From: Juglans regia
Taxonomy: Eukaryota; Streptophyta; Magnoliopsida; Fagales; Juglandaceae
Length of the DNA: 64,000 bases
Assembly: GCF_001411555.2 (NCBI RefSeq)
Contig: NC_049907.1
Coordinates: 5,898,243 to 5,962,242, forward strand
Direction: 5' to 3'
In this document: positions 46,709 to 58,787 of the stretch, one piece after another
Layout: every line of letters begins with the position of its first letter
How positions within the stretch are numbered: position 1 is the stretch's first letter
Notes under the pieces: generated by a model
Seen by the model: only the letters and a program-made list of their open reading frames with translations
The model's database searches: none
What the model was told of the DNA's origin: nothing
Translations under genes and position numbers: made by a program

Positions 46709-46720
46709 TGGTATCAGTAG
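46709..46720 (+). other. Primer-binding site, initiator tRNA-Met
   Basis: TGGTATCAGTAG begins 2 bp after the LTR and matches the first nine bases of TGGTATCAGAGC, the complement of the initiator tRNA-Met 3' end. Confidence 0.8.
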
Positions 46721-46821
46721 TAGTCGATCTTGGGGAGGTTGTGATGGCGGATGGTACTCGTGCCGCCATGAAAAGTCAGCAAGAAGGATATAAAAAACAG
46801 CAAGAAATGGTTCAGAAGTAG

Positions 46822-48123
46822 TTGGAGAACCATCAACAAGCCATCAATGGTATGGCAGAAAGGTTAGAACAATTTTCTAACATGTTGCGTTCTTTAGTTG
46901 AAACTGTTAATGAAAACTCTCGTTGTGATAGAGAGGTTTCTAATGAGCCTAGAGGTCAGGAGGATAGGCCTATGTTTCAGAGGAATTTTCGATTAGATTT
47001 TCCAAGATTTGTTGGTATTGATCCTGCAGGTTGGGTCTTTAAGGCCAACCAGTACTTTGATTTTTATCAAGTACCTTTCCATAAAAAATTAATGGTGGCT
47101 TCACATCATATGGAGGGGGAAGCATTGGTTTGGTACCAAGATGCTTTAAACTCGGGGCAGTTCAATTCTTGGGAATCTTTAGTCGTGGCAATGCAAGTCA
47201 GATTTGGACCATCTACTTATGATGATCCAATGAAAGCATTAACCAGACTAAAACAAACTACTTCTGTTAGTTTGTATAAATCTCAGTTTGAAACCTTGTC
47301 AAACAGGCTAAAGGGCTTGTCTAAAAAACATAAGCTTAGCTGCTTTGTTAGTGGATTGAAAGACGAGATAAGGCTCCCTGTAAAGATGTTTAACCCACTA
47401 AATCTTGGAGCTGCTTTTGGTTTAGCTAAGATGCAGGAAGCGTATGTGTTATCCTCGAGGAAATCTTGGAAACAGATTGGGCATTATAGTGATAAGTGGC
47501 CTATTGACCATGGGGGTGATTTAACTACTAAAGGGCAGAAAAGCATGGTTCTTGTAAGGAAGATTACTTATACTCAAATGGATGAAAAAAGGAAAAAAGG
47601 GGTTTGTTATCATTGTGATGAAAGATGGAATCCTAATCATATTTGCAAGGCCTCAAAAGTGTATTTTTTGCATGGGGAAACTAGTGTTGAGCAAGAAGTG
47701 GTTGACAGTAGTGAAGAAGAATTGTTGCCTGAATCTAAAGAAGAAGTGAAGAAGGGCATTGAAGAGCTTGAGGTCTCATTACATGCTATTTCAGGTTGCA
47801 TTAAAAGTAATGCTATAAAGTTGCTGGGGAAGATTGGCTCCATGTTTGTTGAAATTCTTGTGGACTCAGGATCCACTCATAACTTCCTGGATCCATTGGT
47901 AGTGGAATCTGCAAAATTGAAGGTAATAGAAGATGGTGGCTTGCAAGTTAAGGTAGAAAATGGAACCAAAATATTCAGTCAGGGTAAATGTGAAGAGTTG
48001 ATTAGTATTCAGGGTACTAAATTCAGAATTCCATTTCATGTCTTCACTCTTGGTAGCTGTGACATTGAATTTGGAGTTCAGTGGCTGAAGACATTGGGTC
48101 CCCATTCAATGGGATTTTACTAA
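46822..48123 (+). pseudogene. Chromovirus gag-protease reading
   Basis: An open stretch of 433 codons. A gag capsid-like domain (LDFPRFVGIDPAGWVFKANQ...ALVWYQDAL) fills about residues 50-200. A zinc knuckle CYHCDERWNPNHIC sits near residue 262. An aspartic protease with LVDSGSTHNFLD lies near residues 345-356. The frame stops at 48121-48123 by a frameshift, and the protein continues in another frame at 48125. In the active relative these would be one polyprotein with pol. An upstream stop at 46819 suggests that the true start is lost or lies further upstream. Confidence 0.85.
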
Positions 48124-48124
48124 T

Positions 48125-51100
48125 ATGTCTATGCAGTTTGCAGTTAAGGGCAAGAAGTTGTCATTACAAGGTATTAATTCTGATGTGACAGAATGGGAAG
48201 CTGGGGCTAATTTGTTGAAGTCCTCTTTTGTTAGGAAGCAAGGGTGGTTATTGCAATTGGTGGCAGTTGAACCAAGGCTGGAAAAAGTTGAGTTGCAAGC
48301 TGAAGTAGAGGAAGTGTTGCAGCAATTTGGGTCAGTATTTGAGGAACCAGTGGGGTTGCCACCAGTTAGAGCCTTTGATCACCAGATTCTATTAAAGGAG
48401 GGCATTGCACCAATTTCAGTGAGGCCTTATCGATATCCTCACTACCAGAAATCAGACATAGAAAAAATTGTGCAAGACTTGTTGAAGAATGGGGTTATAA
48501 GACCTAGTCAAAGTCCATTTTCATCTCCTGTTCTGCTTGTTAAAAAAGCTGATGGAACTTGGAGGATGTGTATGGATTATCGAGCACTCAATCAAGCAAC
48601 TATCAAAGACAAGTTCCCAATTCTTGTCATTGATGAGCTGCTTGATGAACTTTATGGTGTAAAATTTTTTTCCAAGCTTGATCTCAGATCAGACTATCAT
48701 AAATAAGGGTAAAGGAGGATGACATACCTAAAACTGGATTTAGAACTCATGAGGGCCACTATGAGTTCTTGGTAATGCCATTTGGGCTTACCAATGCACC
48801 TGCCACCTTTCAAGTTTGATGAACCATGTTTTCAAGCCTTATCTTCGAAAATTTGTGTTAGTTTTTTTCGATGATATCTTGATTTATAGCCAAAACATGG
48901 TGGAACACCTTGCACATTTGAAAACAGTATTATCTGTTTTACAGCAGTAGTCCTTGTTTGCAAAAAGATCAAAATGCAAGTTTGTAGTTACTGAAGTTGA
49001 TTATCTTGGGCATATTATTTCTGGGAAGGGAGTAATGGCAGAGCCAACTAAAATTTCTTCCATGCTTGATTGGCCTATACCCAAAACAGTGAAGGCACTA
49101 AGAGGGATTTTAGGCCTTACTGGTTACTACAGAAAGTTCATCAAAGGTTATGGATCCATTGCTGCCCCATTAACAATGTTATTAAAAAAGAATTCATTTG
49201 TTTGGTCTGTAGAAGTTGAAGAAGCCTTTAATCATTTGAAGGCTGCTATTGCAAAGCCTCATGTCTTGAAGTTGCCAGATTTTTCTAAAGAATTTACAAT
49301 TGAGTGTGATGCCTCAGGGGTGGGGCTAGGAGCTGTGTTAATGTAGGATAGCCAGCCAATAGCTTTTTTCAGCAAGGCTTTGAAGATCCAGGCATTGTCC
49401 TTGTCAACTTATGAAAAATAATTCTTAGCATTAGTATGTGTAGTAGGCAAGTGGAGGCCATATCTGTTGGGTCAAACATTCAAGATTAAAACTGACCAAC
49501 AAGCACTAAAACATTTATTGGAGCAAAAGGTGGCTACTGAGGCTCAACATAAGTGGATCTCAAAGCTCATGGGGTATAATTTTCATGTCGAGTACAAGAG
49601 AGGTAGAGACAACAAAGTTGCTAATGCACTTTCCAGAAAAGAGGAGGAAGAGTCATCAGCTACATTGGCCCTTATTTCATTCCCCACTCCAGTGTGGTTA
49701 GAAGAGCTTAAGCAAAGTTATGCATTCTCTGTTGATGTTTCTAATCTTTTGGTTGCTTTACAACAAGGGAAGCAAGTCTCTAAGGAATTTTCTCTTCAAC
49801 AAGGACTGATTTTCAAAAAAGGGAAGTTGTTGTTAGTTCCTTCATCACCCTTTCATCGAAAGATGTTACAGCATATTCATCATAATCCAGAAGCAGGCCA
49901 TCTTGGGTATCACAAAACTCTACAGAAGGCTTGATTGGATTTTTACTGGCAAGGAATGAGGAAGGACATAAGGAAGTTGGTGAAAGAGTGCCAAATTTGC
50001 CAGATGAATAAGCATGAGACTATGCTGCCAGTAGGGTTACTCCAACCCTTACCTATTCCTTAAAGTCCTTGGCTTGACATTGCCATGGATTTTATTGAGG
50101 GCCTTCCAAGCTCAGGTGGTATGTCAGTAATTCTAACTGTCGTGGACAGATTAACTAAATTTGGCCATTTCTTTCAAGTGGCTCACCCTTATACAGCCAG
50201 TAGGGTGGCTGAGGTTTTCTTTAGTGGTGTATTCAGACTCCATGGATTACCTAAAACCATTGTGTCTGACAGGGATGTGGCTTTTACCAGTTTATTCTGG
50301 AGAGAGCTGTTCAAGATGCAAGGAACTACTTTGGCTTATAGCTCAACTTACCATCCTCAATCTGATCGTCAAGCTGAGGCATTAAATAAGTGTGTGGAAG
50401 GATACTTGAGATCCTATGTGGGATCTAAGCCAAAGAGTTGGTGCACGTGGCTGCCAATGGCAGAATGGTGTTATAACACCACTGTACATTCCTCTACTGG
50501 TTTTTCACCATTCCAGGCTTTATGTGGGTTCCCTCCTCCCAAATTGTTGGCAGATGTTCCTGGCACTACTGCTAATGCAGCAGTGGATCAGCAATTGAAT
50601 TCTAGGGATGAGATATTGTCATTGTTAAAGGAGAATTTGAAGAAGGCTCAGGAAAGAATGAAGTTGTTTGCTGATAGAACAAGATCTGAGAGGGTTTATG
50701 CAGTAGGTGATTGGGTCTTTCTCAAGTTGCAGCCTTATAGACAAAAGTCTATAGCCATGAGACACAACATGAAGTTGGCCCTGAGGTATTATGGCCCATT
50801 TCAGATCCTTGTGAGGAATGGTATGGTAGCTTATAAGTTGAATCTGCCTTCCTCCTAAAAAATCCATATTGTTTTCCATGTCTCATGTTTAAAGAAGAAA
50901 CTTGGTGATCATATTTTTTCATTGTCTACTTTGCCTCCAGTTGACAAAAAGGGTAGTGTTCAGCCTGAACCAAAAGCAATTTTGGAGCGAAGGGTGAGGA
51001 AAGTAGGGAACCATGCCTCTACTGAAGTGTTAGTCAAATGGGTAGGGGCTGCCATTGAGGATAGTTCATGGGAATTGCTTTGGAACCTTAGAGTTTCGTA

Positions 51101-51190
51101 TCCTCATTTGGTGGGCAGCTTCGTATCCTCATTTGGTGGGCACAGTTCTGTAATGTGTCACGGGTGCCTTGTGGGCAAAGCCTTGAATAG
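48125..51190 (+). pseudogene. Chromovirus pol: RT, RNase H, integrase, chromodomain (broken)
   Basis: RT motifs are [11 protein letters not shown] near 48565, SKLDLRS near 48675, [11 protein letters not shown] near 48783 and FFDDILIYS near 48868, where YVDD or YIDD is usual. RNase [13 protein letters not shown] near 49300 and VEYKRGRDNKVANALSRK near 49590. Integrase: zinc-finger histidines near 49875 (HIHHNPEAGHLGYH) and cysteines near 49990 (CQICQMNKH), core DFIEGLP, VVDRLTKF and SDRDVAFTS, then YHPQSDRQ. A chromodomain (ERRVRKVG...EVLVKWVGAAIEDSSWE) lies near 50975-51075. Stops or shifts near 48704, 48948, 49344, 49932, 50063 and 50857 separate the parts. Confidence 0.9.
51095..51144. repeat. 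25 bp tandem duplication at the end of the chromodomain reading
   Basis: TTCGTATCCTCATTTGGTGG with its next five bases occurs twice in a row, at 51095 and 51120. It repeats the last coding residues before the LTR. Confidence 0.85.
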
Positions 51191-51198
51191 GTAGGGAT
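51156..51198. repeat. Duplicated first 43 bp of the 3' LTR
   Basis: TGTCACGGGTGCCTTGTGGG and the following AAAGCCTTGAA restate the beginning of the LTR that starts again at 51199 (TGTCACGAGTGCTGTGGG...AGGCTTGAA). It gives the 3' side a tandem LTR start. Confidence 0.75.
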
Positions 51199-51665
51199 TG
51201 TCACGAGTGCTGTGGGCAAGGCTTGAAGAGGGTGAATGGAAGTGCAGTCTGTGTAGAAGGTGAATAACAGAATTAACAGATTGGGAATAACACAAATAAT
51301 GAAATGAAGTCTTTTAGTGAAACGGTGTGTTTTGGTCTGTTGTAAGGAATAAGTAAAACAACGCGGTTTGTCATTGTTGCAATTCATGCTCTGCGTTTAG
51401 CTCTTGGTCCGTTGCGTTTTGAGTATTAGAGCATTACACTGTTTTTCTTCTTCATGACTGCCTCTATACAAGCAGGTGTGATCCTGTAATTGGCATCGAA
51501 GAATCATGTAAGACCATTTTTAGAGGTTGAGAATCCCTTGAAGATTCTCTGCAAGATTCGCCATGGAATCTTGATCATTCTTGTGAGTTCTTTCTGTGCT
51601 TGTTTGTTGCTTTCCTTTGTGTGATTATGAGTGATTGGCATTGAGGATCTAGAAGGAACCTTACA
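51199..51665 (+). repeat. 3' LTR of the chromovirus, 467 bp
   Basis: It aligns along its length with 46232-46706 and ends AACCTTACA. It carries a TATACAA in place of TATAAAA. A polypurine tract in front of it is weak (GGTAGGGA). Confidence 0.9.
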
Positions 51666-51839
51666 CACCACTTTTCAAAATACAACTAAAATCAATTACA
51701 TTTTATTGAAGAGATCAACGTAAGTACCATATATAATTGATCATGTGTATATGTAATAATCAGAAAAATTCCAATGGCACTGAATATATTTGAGAATCTT
51801 AAGAAACGCCAAAAATGGGAAGATTGCTCCATACCATAC

Positions 51840-51978
51840 ATAAGCTAGACTCATTTTGTGATGAATTATTTGCGACGATAACGACTATTTGCGATAAAAA
51901 CAGACTCATTTTGACAAGAAATAATCATTTTCGTTGAAAATAACCGATCACAAATAATTAAGCAGTTTTCTTGTAGTG
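51840..51978. mobile_element. CACTA-like element, right end
   Basis: It ends TTTTCTTGTAGTG (reverse complement CACTACAAGAAAA, the common plant CACTA terminus) after repeats of ATTTGCGA and ACTCATTTTG. The left terminus was not identified. Confidence 0.45.
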
Positions 51979-51999
51979 GAGCTTTTGATTTTCTAGAAA

Positions 52000-52474
52000 A
52001 TCTTAACTAAGTTTGATTTTTTTTTCATCGTTGGAATATTTTATATATAAAAAATAAAGATTGTGGATAGAATGAGTCAAAACTTCACCGACGAAGATAT
52101 CAAACTTTTTCCTTCTCCTTCACGTGCACCATGCATTACATGCCTTAATTTGCCTCCCTGCAGCCTAGCATTTTCAGCTAAAACACGTGGCTAGACTTCT
52201 CTCACCACACGACTTCAAACCATACTAATCTATAAATTCGTGTCTTTTGGTCTCCATTGATTTCAGAAAAGAATCCTCAGCTCGAGAAAGAGTTCTGCTT
52301 AGTGCTCTTTCACTTTCCTAAAGAAGTTGTCATTCCAATAAATCGGTTCTCTTAAGCCCAACATGCATTAACGTATAGCTTATCAAGCATATACATTCGC
52401 AAACAATATACGTAGAAAAGAAACCATGTTTTATTCCTTCCTATTCTTTACCATGAGGTACGTCAACCATGGTT
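52000..52474 (+). promoter_or_regulatory. Probable ancestral promoter region upstream of CYP79 copy 2
   Basis: It contains CACGTG twice (TTCACGTGCACC near 52121 and AACACGTGGC near 52183), a TATA-like CTATAAAT near 52230, and then a leader-like stretch to the ATG at 52475. It has no counterpart upstream of copy 1. The arrangement looks like an ordinary plant promoter, but this is inference from motifs only. Confidence 0.4.
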
Positions 52475-52941
52475 ATGGCTCCTCAGAAAAAATTATGTTG
52501 CTGATGCGCTTAACTTGATCACTGCCTTGCTTACCATGCTCATTTTTCTTTTTCCACTCATATTATTCAAGTGGAAACCCCATGGAAAAAACTTCAAGCG
52601 AACTCCAACGCTCCCACGGGCCCAACTCCGTGGCCAGTAGCTGGAAACCTCCCAGAACTGTGGAGGAATAAGCCAGCATTTTCGGTGGATACATGGCCTT
52701 CTAGAATCACTCAATACGAAAATCGCTTGTATACTTCTAGGAGGTTTTCATGTTATTCCAGTAACTTCACCGAAACTTGCCCGGGAGTTCTTGAAAAAGC
52801 ACGATATCGTGTTTGCATCAAGACCTCTTTTCATGTCGAATAAATATGCTAGTCATGGCTTTAAGTTGACAACTTTGGTGCCGTGGGGAGATCAAAGGAA
52901 GAAGATGAAAAAGTTGGTGGCTTCTAAGATAATTAACTTAG

Positions 52942-52960
52942 AAATAACTCAGTGGCTACT
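52942..52960. repeat. Target-site duplication of the exon LINE, left copy (right 59007-59025)
   Basis: AAATAACTCAGTGGCTACT and AAAAAACTCGATGGCTACT agree at 16 of 19 positions. Both equal the single site AACAACTCGGTGGCTACT in intact copy 1 (about 19186-19203) apart from scattered changes. It therefore gives the exact LINE ends and shows that target and insertion have aged. Confidence 0.85.
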
Positions 52961-53215
52961 GTGATTGTTCTTATAGCAAAAGATACATAGGGCGGGACTG
53001 TGGCTATACTTGTGCTGCATGTTGATGTTCCTAATCATCATGCTAAGTAAATTGTGAATAAAGATCAAGGAAGTTCTGGATTTTGTGTGCTGACGTGGCA
53101 GGTGTTTCGTGCTTTGCTAGGGTTTTGAGACTTTCGATCGCGCTTATTTGGGGATTGGCCTCTTGCCGCTCTCTGGTTCTCTCTCTGGTGGCCTTTCGCT
53201 ACCGGTGGGTCTGGG

Positions 53216-54694
53216 ATGGGGTCTCTTCCGGTTTCTATTGCGGGGGGAGGTTCTGGGGAAGGGAAGAGTGATGCGGAATCGTTGGGCGCTGGGGGTGTGC
53301 GTTCATTTATCCAGGCATTGCAACGTCCTCTGCCGGCCGGTGTCAAAATTTTCACCTGCCTATGCGAAACCAGAGATGATTGATGGTGGTTTGGGTTTTG
53401 TGTTCACAAATGCAAAGATGGATAGAGTTGCGGAGGAATTGAAATTTGTGTTGGTTCTCAAATTCCTCTCGGTGAGACCATCGATTGATGTGTTGAGGAG
53501 GCACGTTATTAAATCTTGGGGGTTTGTTGAGGTCCCGATGATCAGCTTTATGGATGATTTCCATGTGTTGTTTCAATTGGCTAATGAGAAAGACTATCTT
53601 CATGCTTGGGTGAGAGAAGGAAGGGTGGTTGCTGGTTGCCAGCTCATGTTGTTTAATTGGTTGGTGGACTTTGATCTCAAAAAGAAGTTGTCCATTGCTC
53701 CGCAGTGGATTTTTCTTCCCGGTTTGCCTCTCCATTTGTACAGGTTAGACGTTTTACAGATTATAGCTTCTCGGTTTGGTCGATTTTTGGGTACTGATAA
53801 TGCAACACTATATCGAATGAGAGCCACGGGGGCGCGATTGTGTGTGGAGGTTGATCTCCTAGAGGAACCTATTGAGGGATTTCCTTTAGTTATGGCCATA
53901 AAAGTCAATTTTGGTAGGCTGTGGTTTGTAGGAGTGGGGAGAGGGGGAAGAAAGGTATTGTGAGAAAAGAGGGGAAGCGTGTGACTCGTAAAGATGGGGA
54001 AACGATAGAGTGGAAGGTAGTGGGAAAAAAGAATGTGGTGGATAAAAAGGGTGTGGGAGGAGAGACTTTGATGTTAATTGAAGGGGATATTAGTGTGCCT
54101 TTTGGGGAGGGGACTAGTGGTCAAGCAAAGGTGGATATGGATGGGGCTGGAGTAAGTAATTCAAGGGAGGATCTGGAGGAGGGAGAGATGAAGGAGGGAC
54201 CTGATATGGGTGTTATGGTAGTTGCGGTTGCTGTGTTTGATGATGGAGTAGAGAGAACCATAATGAACTTGGATGAGGGTGGTGAAGTTGGGAAGAGGAA
54301 TAGTGTTGATGAGTTTTCTAATGGTGAGGGGTTAAATGAAATTGAAGTGCAGGAAAAGTGTGGTTTGGACCAAAGTATAAGTGATGTGCCGAGTGGAATT
54401 GGGAGTGGAGTGAAGGAGGGGTATGTATCGGTAGAGGTGAGAGAGGCACCGAGTGTTGTGTTGGATGAAGAAGATCAGGAAGTCAATATTAGTATGGATG
54501 GTGAATGTGGTCTTCCAGTTATTGGTATAGAAGTGAGAAAATCTAACAAGTTTGAAGTACTTTCTGATGGGGATGGGGATAATGGCTTCGATGTACAAAA
54601 GGGTTATTGTTTAGATCTGGGCCGGTACAGGTGTGGGTATGGAGTTAGTGCTACGAAAATCTCGAAGGGCAAAGGCCCTCCCTCAAAAAATTAA
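53216..54694 (+). pseudogene. LINE ORF1, DUF4283-like, zinc knuckle deleted
   Basis: The natural start is ATG 53216 (MGSLPVSIAGGG, then VRSFIQALQRPLPAGVK). Frame changes near 53345-53375 lead into a DUF4283-like domain (about 53370-53900; RPSIDVLRRHV, APQWIFLPGLPLHLY). At the place where LINE-1 has its CCHC knuckle, the sequence jumps from AIKVNF to VVCRSGERGKKG with a frame change near 53915. Most of the knuckle is therefore deleted. The tail (to 54692) is acidic and Gly/Val-rich, as in LINE-1. Confidence 0.8.
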
Positions 54695-54698
54695 ATTT

Positions 54699-57600
54699 AT
54701 AATTGATAATATTCTAGTTTGGAATATTAGAGGGTTGGGCACGTCAAAAAGTTGGGTAAGGAAACTTATTCGTAAAGTTTGATATTTCCATATTGGTTAT
54801 CTCGGAGCCGTTTCAAAGTGTGGAGAATTTACAAAGGTGGTCTCGCTTTATCGGGTTTCCACAGTATAATTCGAATATGGAAGCAGGTGGTAAAATTTGG
54901 GTCTGTTGAAAAGAGGACATGGAAATGGATCTTGTTGGTATTTCAAATCAGTCTATTACTGGATTGTTTTCAAAAAATGGTGTTATTTTGTTAGGGACTT
55001 TTGTGTATGCGAAGTGCACTCAGGCTGAACGTAAAGATTTATGGGAACATTTGAGTGGTATCTCGGGTGTGGGGGTGCCATGGATGGTATTGGGTGATTT
55101 TAATATTATAAGGGCGGATGATGAATGTATTGGTGGGAGACCGAGACCTCTTGGTGCGATGGAAGAGTTTAATGGATGTATGAATAGGTGTGGGTTGATA
55201 GACTTCAGATTACATGGAAAACAAATGTCTTGGTGCAATGGCCAATCAAGTCTGGCAAGAAGTTGGGCAAAACTGGATCGTGTACTTGTGAATAATTTGT
55301 TTTTGTCCAAGTTTGGTGATGCCTCGGCAGAATTATCAAGTCAAAAGTCTTCTGATCATTCGCCAATTGTTTTAAAGCTAGTTTCGGGGTTTGTGAGGTA
55401 TGGTCCTTCTCCTTTCCATTTTCAAAATATGTGGATCTCACATGCTGATTTTTTAAATGTTGTGGAAATTTCTTGGAAGGAACCGACAATGAGTAGTAGT
55501 GGTTTACTTATATTAGCTGAGAAATTAAAACGGTTGAAGAATAAATTGAGGAGCTGGAATAAAAGTGTTTTTGGAATAGTAGATGGGATTATTCTGGAGC
55601 TAGAGAAACAGATTGAGATACTAGAAAGGGTGCTACAATCAAATTTTTCCGTGGAAGTGGAAGAGGAATTTTTGGTGACTAAGATGGAGCTTGAGGTCTA
55701 GAACTTAAGGGAAGATACTCGGTTGGCACAACAGGCAAAAAATAAGTGGGGATTAGAAGGGGATCGTAATACAAAATTTTTCCATGTCGTTATTGCGCAA
55801 AGGAGAAAAAGGGCTTGTGTGACACAAATGAGGCTTCCAGATGGTCGTGTTCTGGATTCCATAGAAATAGTGCATGAGGAAGTGGTTCGATATTTTGAGC
55901 ATTTCCTTTTGCAGGAAGAGGTGGTAGATTTACCAAATCTGGACCATTTGTTCCCTCATGTTTTATCAATAGCAGATAGTCGGGATTTGATGGTGGAGCC
56001 AACGGAAGAGGAAGTAAAAGTAGTTCTTTCATCGATTAGTGCGGACAGCAGCCCAGGGCCTGATGGTTTTGGGTCTGCTTTTTACTTGGCATGCCCGAAT
56101 TTGGTGAAAAATGATATTATGGCTGCTGTAAAAGAATTTTTTCAAGGTATGGAGTTTCCTAGATTTTTTACTGCATCGTTTATTGTCCTTATTCCTAAAG
56201 TGGAAAGCCTGCAAAGTTTTGATAAGTTCCGACCTATAAGTCTTTGTAACGTCATCTATAAGGTGTTTTCTAAACTTCTAGTTAATCGAATGTCTGGGAT
56301 ACTTGGAAGTATTATTTCACCTAAGCAGGGGGCATTTGTGAAGGATAGGAACATTTTTTAGAATATTTTCCTTGCCCAAGAGATGACACGTTTACTGAAT
56401 AGGAAGGTCAGGGGTGGAAATATCATGCTGAAAATTGACATGAGTAACGCATATGATAAGTAGATTGGCGTTTTCTATATCACGTGCTACAAGCTATAGG
56501 GTTCCTAGATTACTTTTGGAAGCTGATTGATAACTGTGTCTCTACAGTTTGGTTTTCAATTATGATGAATGACACTTTTCGGAGTTTTTTTAAGTCAAGA
56601 CGAGGGCTCTGACAAGGTGATCCGTTGTCGCCATATCTCTTTATTCTTATGGAAGAAGTATATTCAAGGCTGCTAAATAAAAGGTTGGTGGAGGGAGGTA
56701 TTCAGCCTTCTTCTCATCTTGTTAATGCTCCAAGAATTAATCATCTATTGTATGCGGATGATGTGGTGGTATTCATGAATGGTAGCAAGCAATCGGTTAG
56801 ATGTTTGATGGGTGTTTTGAAAGACTATGAAGGCCGGTTAGGGCAGGGAGTGAATTATGAAAAATCTGCTATTTTTGTATCCAAGCATTTTCCAGGCAGC
56901 AGAACTAGGGAGATACTGAGTGAAACTGGTTTCTCTGAGGGCAGGTTTCCTTTTACGTATTTGGGAGCACCAATAGTGGAGGGTCGATCACAAATTAGGC
57001 ATTTCATGCCTTTATTGAAGAGAGTAGAAAAGAAATTATCAGGTTGGAAGAGTAGGCTTTTGTCCCAAGGGGGAAGATTGATTTTATTGCGGCATGTTCT
57101 TACGAGTTTACCACTTCATTTACTTTTGGTTTTGTAGGTGCCTAAAGCAGTTATTACTAAGCTGAATGGATTATTTGCAAAATTTTTCTGGGGGGGAGCA
57201 AGATGGTAAAAGTAAAAAACATTGGAGAGCTTGGGACAAGGTGTGTTTGCCCGTGGAGGAAGGGGGAATTGGGGTGAGAAAGCTTGAAGAGGTACAAAGA
57301 TCTTTGTTTTCAAAATTTGGTTGAAATTTGTTGACTAAGGAGTATCTTTGGTCAAAATTTTTTAAGGCTAAATACATTAAACTGGGGCATGTTTCTTTGT
57401 CCCTGGATGATAATAAGGGTTCAAGGTTTTGGAGGAAAATAGTGGAGAGGCTTCCTATTCTTTTGCAAAATTCTAAGTGGAAGGTCCGTGCTGGAAATAT
57501 TTCTTTGTGGTTTGATAATTTTCTAGAGCAAGGGCCGTTATGTAATGCGTCTGAAATGGTGGAGGAGCCAAGTATTACAATTAGAGAATTGGTTGTAAAT

Positions 57601-58787
57601 GATAGGTGGGATGCCGAGAGACTTGAGATGTTGGTGGGACCATAAAAAGTAAGGGAGGTTATGAGACTGGTTAGAGAGTTAAGAAATGAGAAGGATGTTT
57701 TGGTTTGGCTTCCAGATAAACAGGGGACGTTTTCGAGAAAATCGGCATGGCAGGTTCTAAGAATTAAGATGCAAAGATTTGATTGGGCAAGACGGCTTTG
57801 GCATAGTCTTATCCCGAAAAAAATGTCTATTGTTATGTGGAAAGCATCATTTGGTTGTTTAAGTGTGGATGAGAGAGTTCATCGGCTGGGCATTCCTATT
57901 GTTTCAAGATGTAATTGTTGTGTGGAGGGACATGAGGAAGACTTGAAGCATGTGCTTGGCAAAGGTGAATTTGAATAGGAAATCTGGAAAAAAGTTTCGG
58001 GTGAGGTAGGTGTCCCTTTCTTGGCACAACAATCTTGGAGGGACAGAATACATTTGTGGTTTTCTAGGTCGTCTAGAAATTCCCAGGTTGGTATTTTGTT
58101 AGGTTTACTCCCTGTTGTGGTTACATGGAGACTATGGAGAAGGCGCTGTGTTGCACGCATGGAAGGAAATATGAATCTATCCAGCAGGTATGGTGAAGCT
58201 CTGTTTTAGTGTGGGTGAAGCTCCTTGCTTCTGAACCCAAAGTGAAGAGGATGTCTACGCAAGATTTAAAAATATTGTCAAGGTTGGAGATGCAACCGGT
58301 TCAACATCGGCCTCCTAAAGTTGATATTGTTAGATGGTTGAAGCATCCTATTGGAAGATTGAAATTGAACTTAGATGGGAGTTCTTTTGGGAATCCGGGT
58401 CCTGGTGGGGGAGGTGGAGTTCTTTGGAATCAAGAAGGGAGGTTAGTTTTTGCTTTTTCAAAATTCTTTGGCTCTTGTACTAATAATGAAGCGGAGCTTC
58501 GGGCAGTTATTGAAGGAATAAAAATATGCCGGCAGCTGGGTTTTTTTTCCATAGATATTGAATGTGATTCTTTAATTGTGATGTCTTGGTTGAGGGGTAG
58601 AGTTTGTATAGTGTGGTACCTTTGGGATTTCTGGGATCATTTGTTGACTTTGTTGGTTGGGTTTGAACTTTCTATCACTCATATTTTTAGGGAAGGGAAT
58701 AAAGTGGCTGATGAATTGGCTAGAGTTGGGGCTTTGGGGGAGGAGTTACTCGTGTTAGAGGCAGTGGATTTACCACGTGAGGTGTGA
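54699..58787 (+). pseudogene. LINE ORF2: endonuclease, RT, zf-RVT, RNase H (broken)
   Basis: The reading starts at ATA (54699) where LINE-1 has ATG, then IDNILVWNIRGLG. Endonuclease: LGDFNIIRADD near 55095, SWCNGQSSLARSWAKLDR near 55225, SDHSPI near 55353. RT: SPGPDGFGSAFY near 56055, RPISLCNVIYK near 56235, GDPLSPYLFI (after a stop) near 56617, YADD near 56750. zf-RVT near 57780-57970. RNase H near 58360-58730 with LDGSSFG, NNEAELRA, ECDS and NKVADELA. At least six stops or shifts break it. Confidence 0.88.

Larger units (their letters stand above)
46232..51665 (+). mobile_element. Chromovirus (Ty3/gypsy) LTR retrotransposon, decayed
   Basis: Both LTRs (46232-46706 and 51199-51665), a primer-binding site and a gag-pol reading ending in a chromodomain are present in order. 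Frameshifts and stops split pol into at least eight pieces, so it is not autonomous. The flanks AATCA and CACCA are not a perfect target duplication. LTRs differ by scattered substitutions and small indels, so insertion is not recent. The LTR wording AACCTTACA precedes the usual tRNA-Met site. Confidence 0.9.

Noticed and set aside
46709..46720. tRNA gene fragment
   Set aside because: Only the primer-binding complement of a tRNA 3' end is present, next to an LTR. No tRNA gene was found anywhere in the window.
53921..54694. 257-codon acidic Gly/Val-rich protein as a novel host gene
   Set aside because: It continues the ORF1 reading of the LINE after a frame change and lies between DUF4283-like and endonuclease sequence, as in the other LINE.
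58209..58787. RNase H-like host gene
   Set aside because: It is the C-terminal domain of LINE ORF2, in order after zf-RVT and before the LINE 3' end at 59006.
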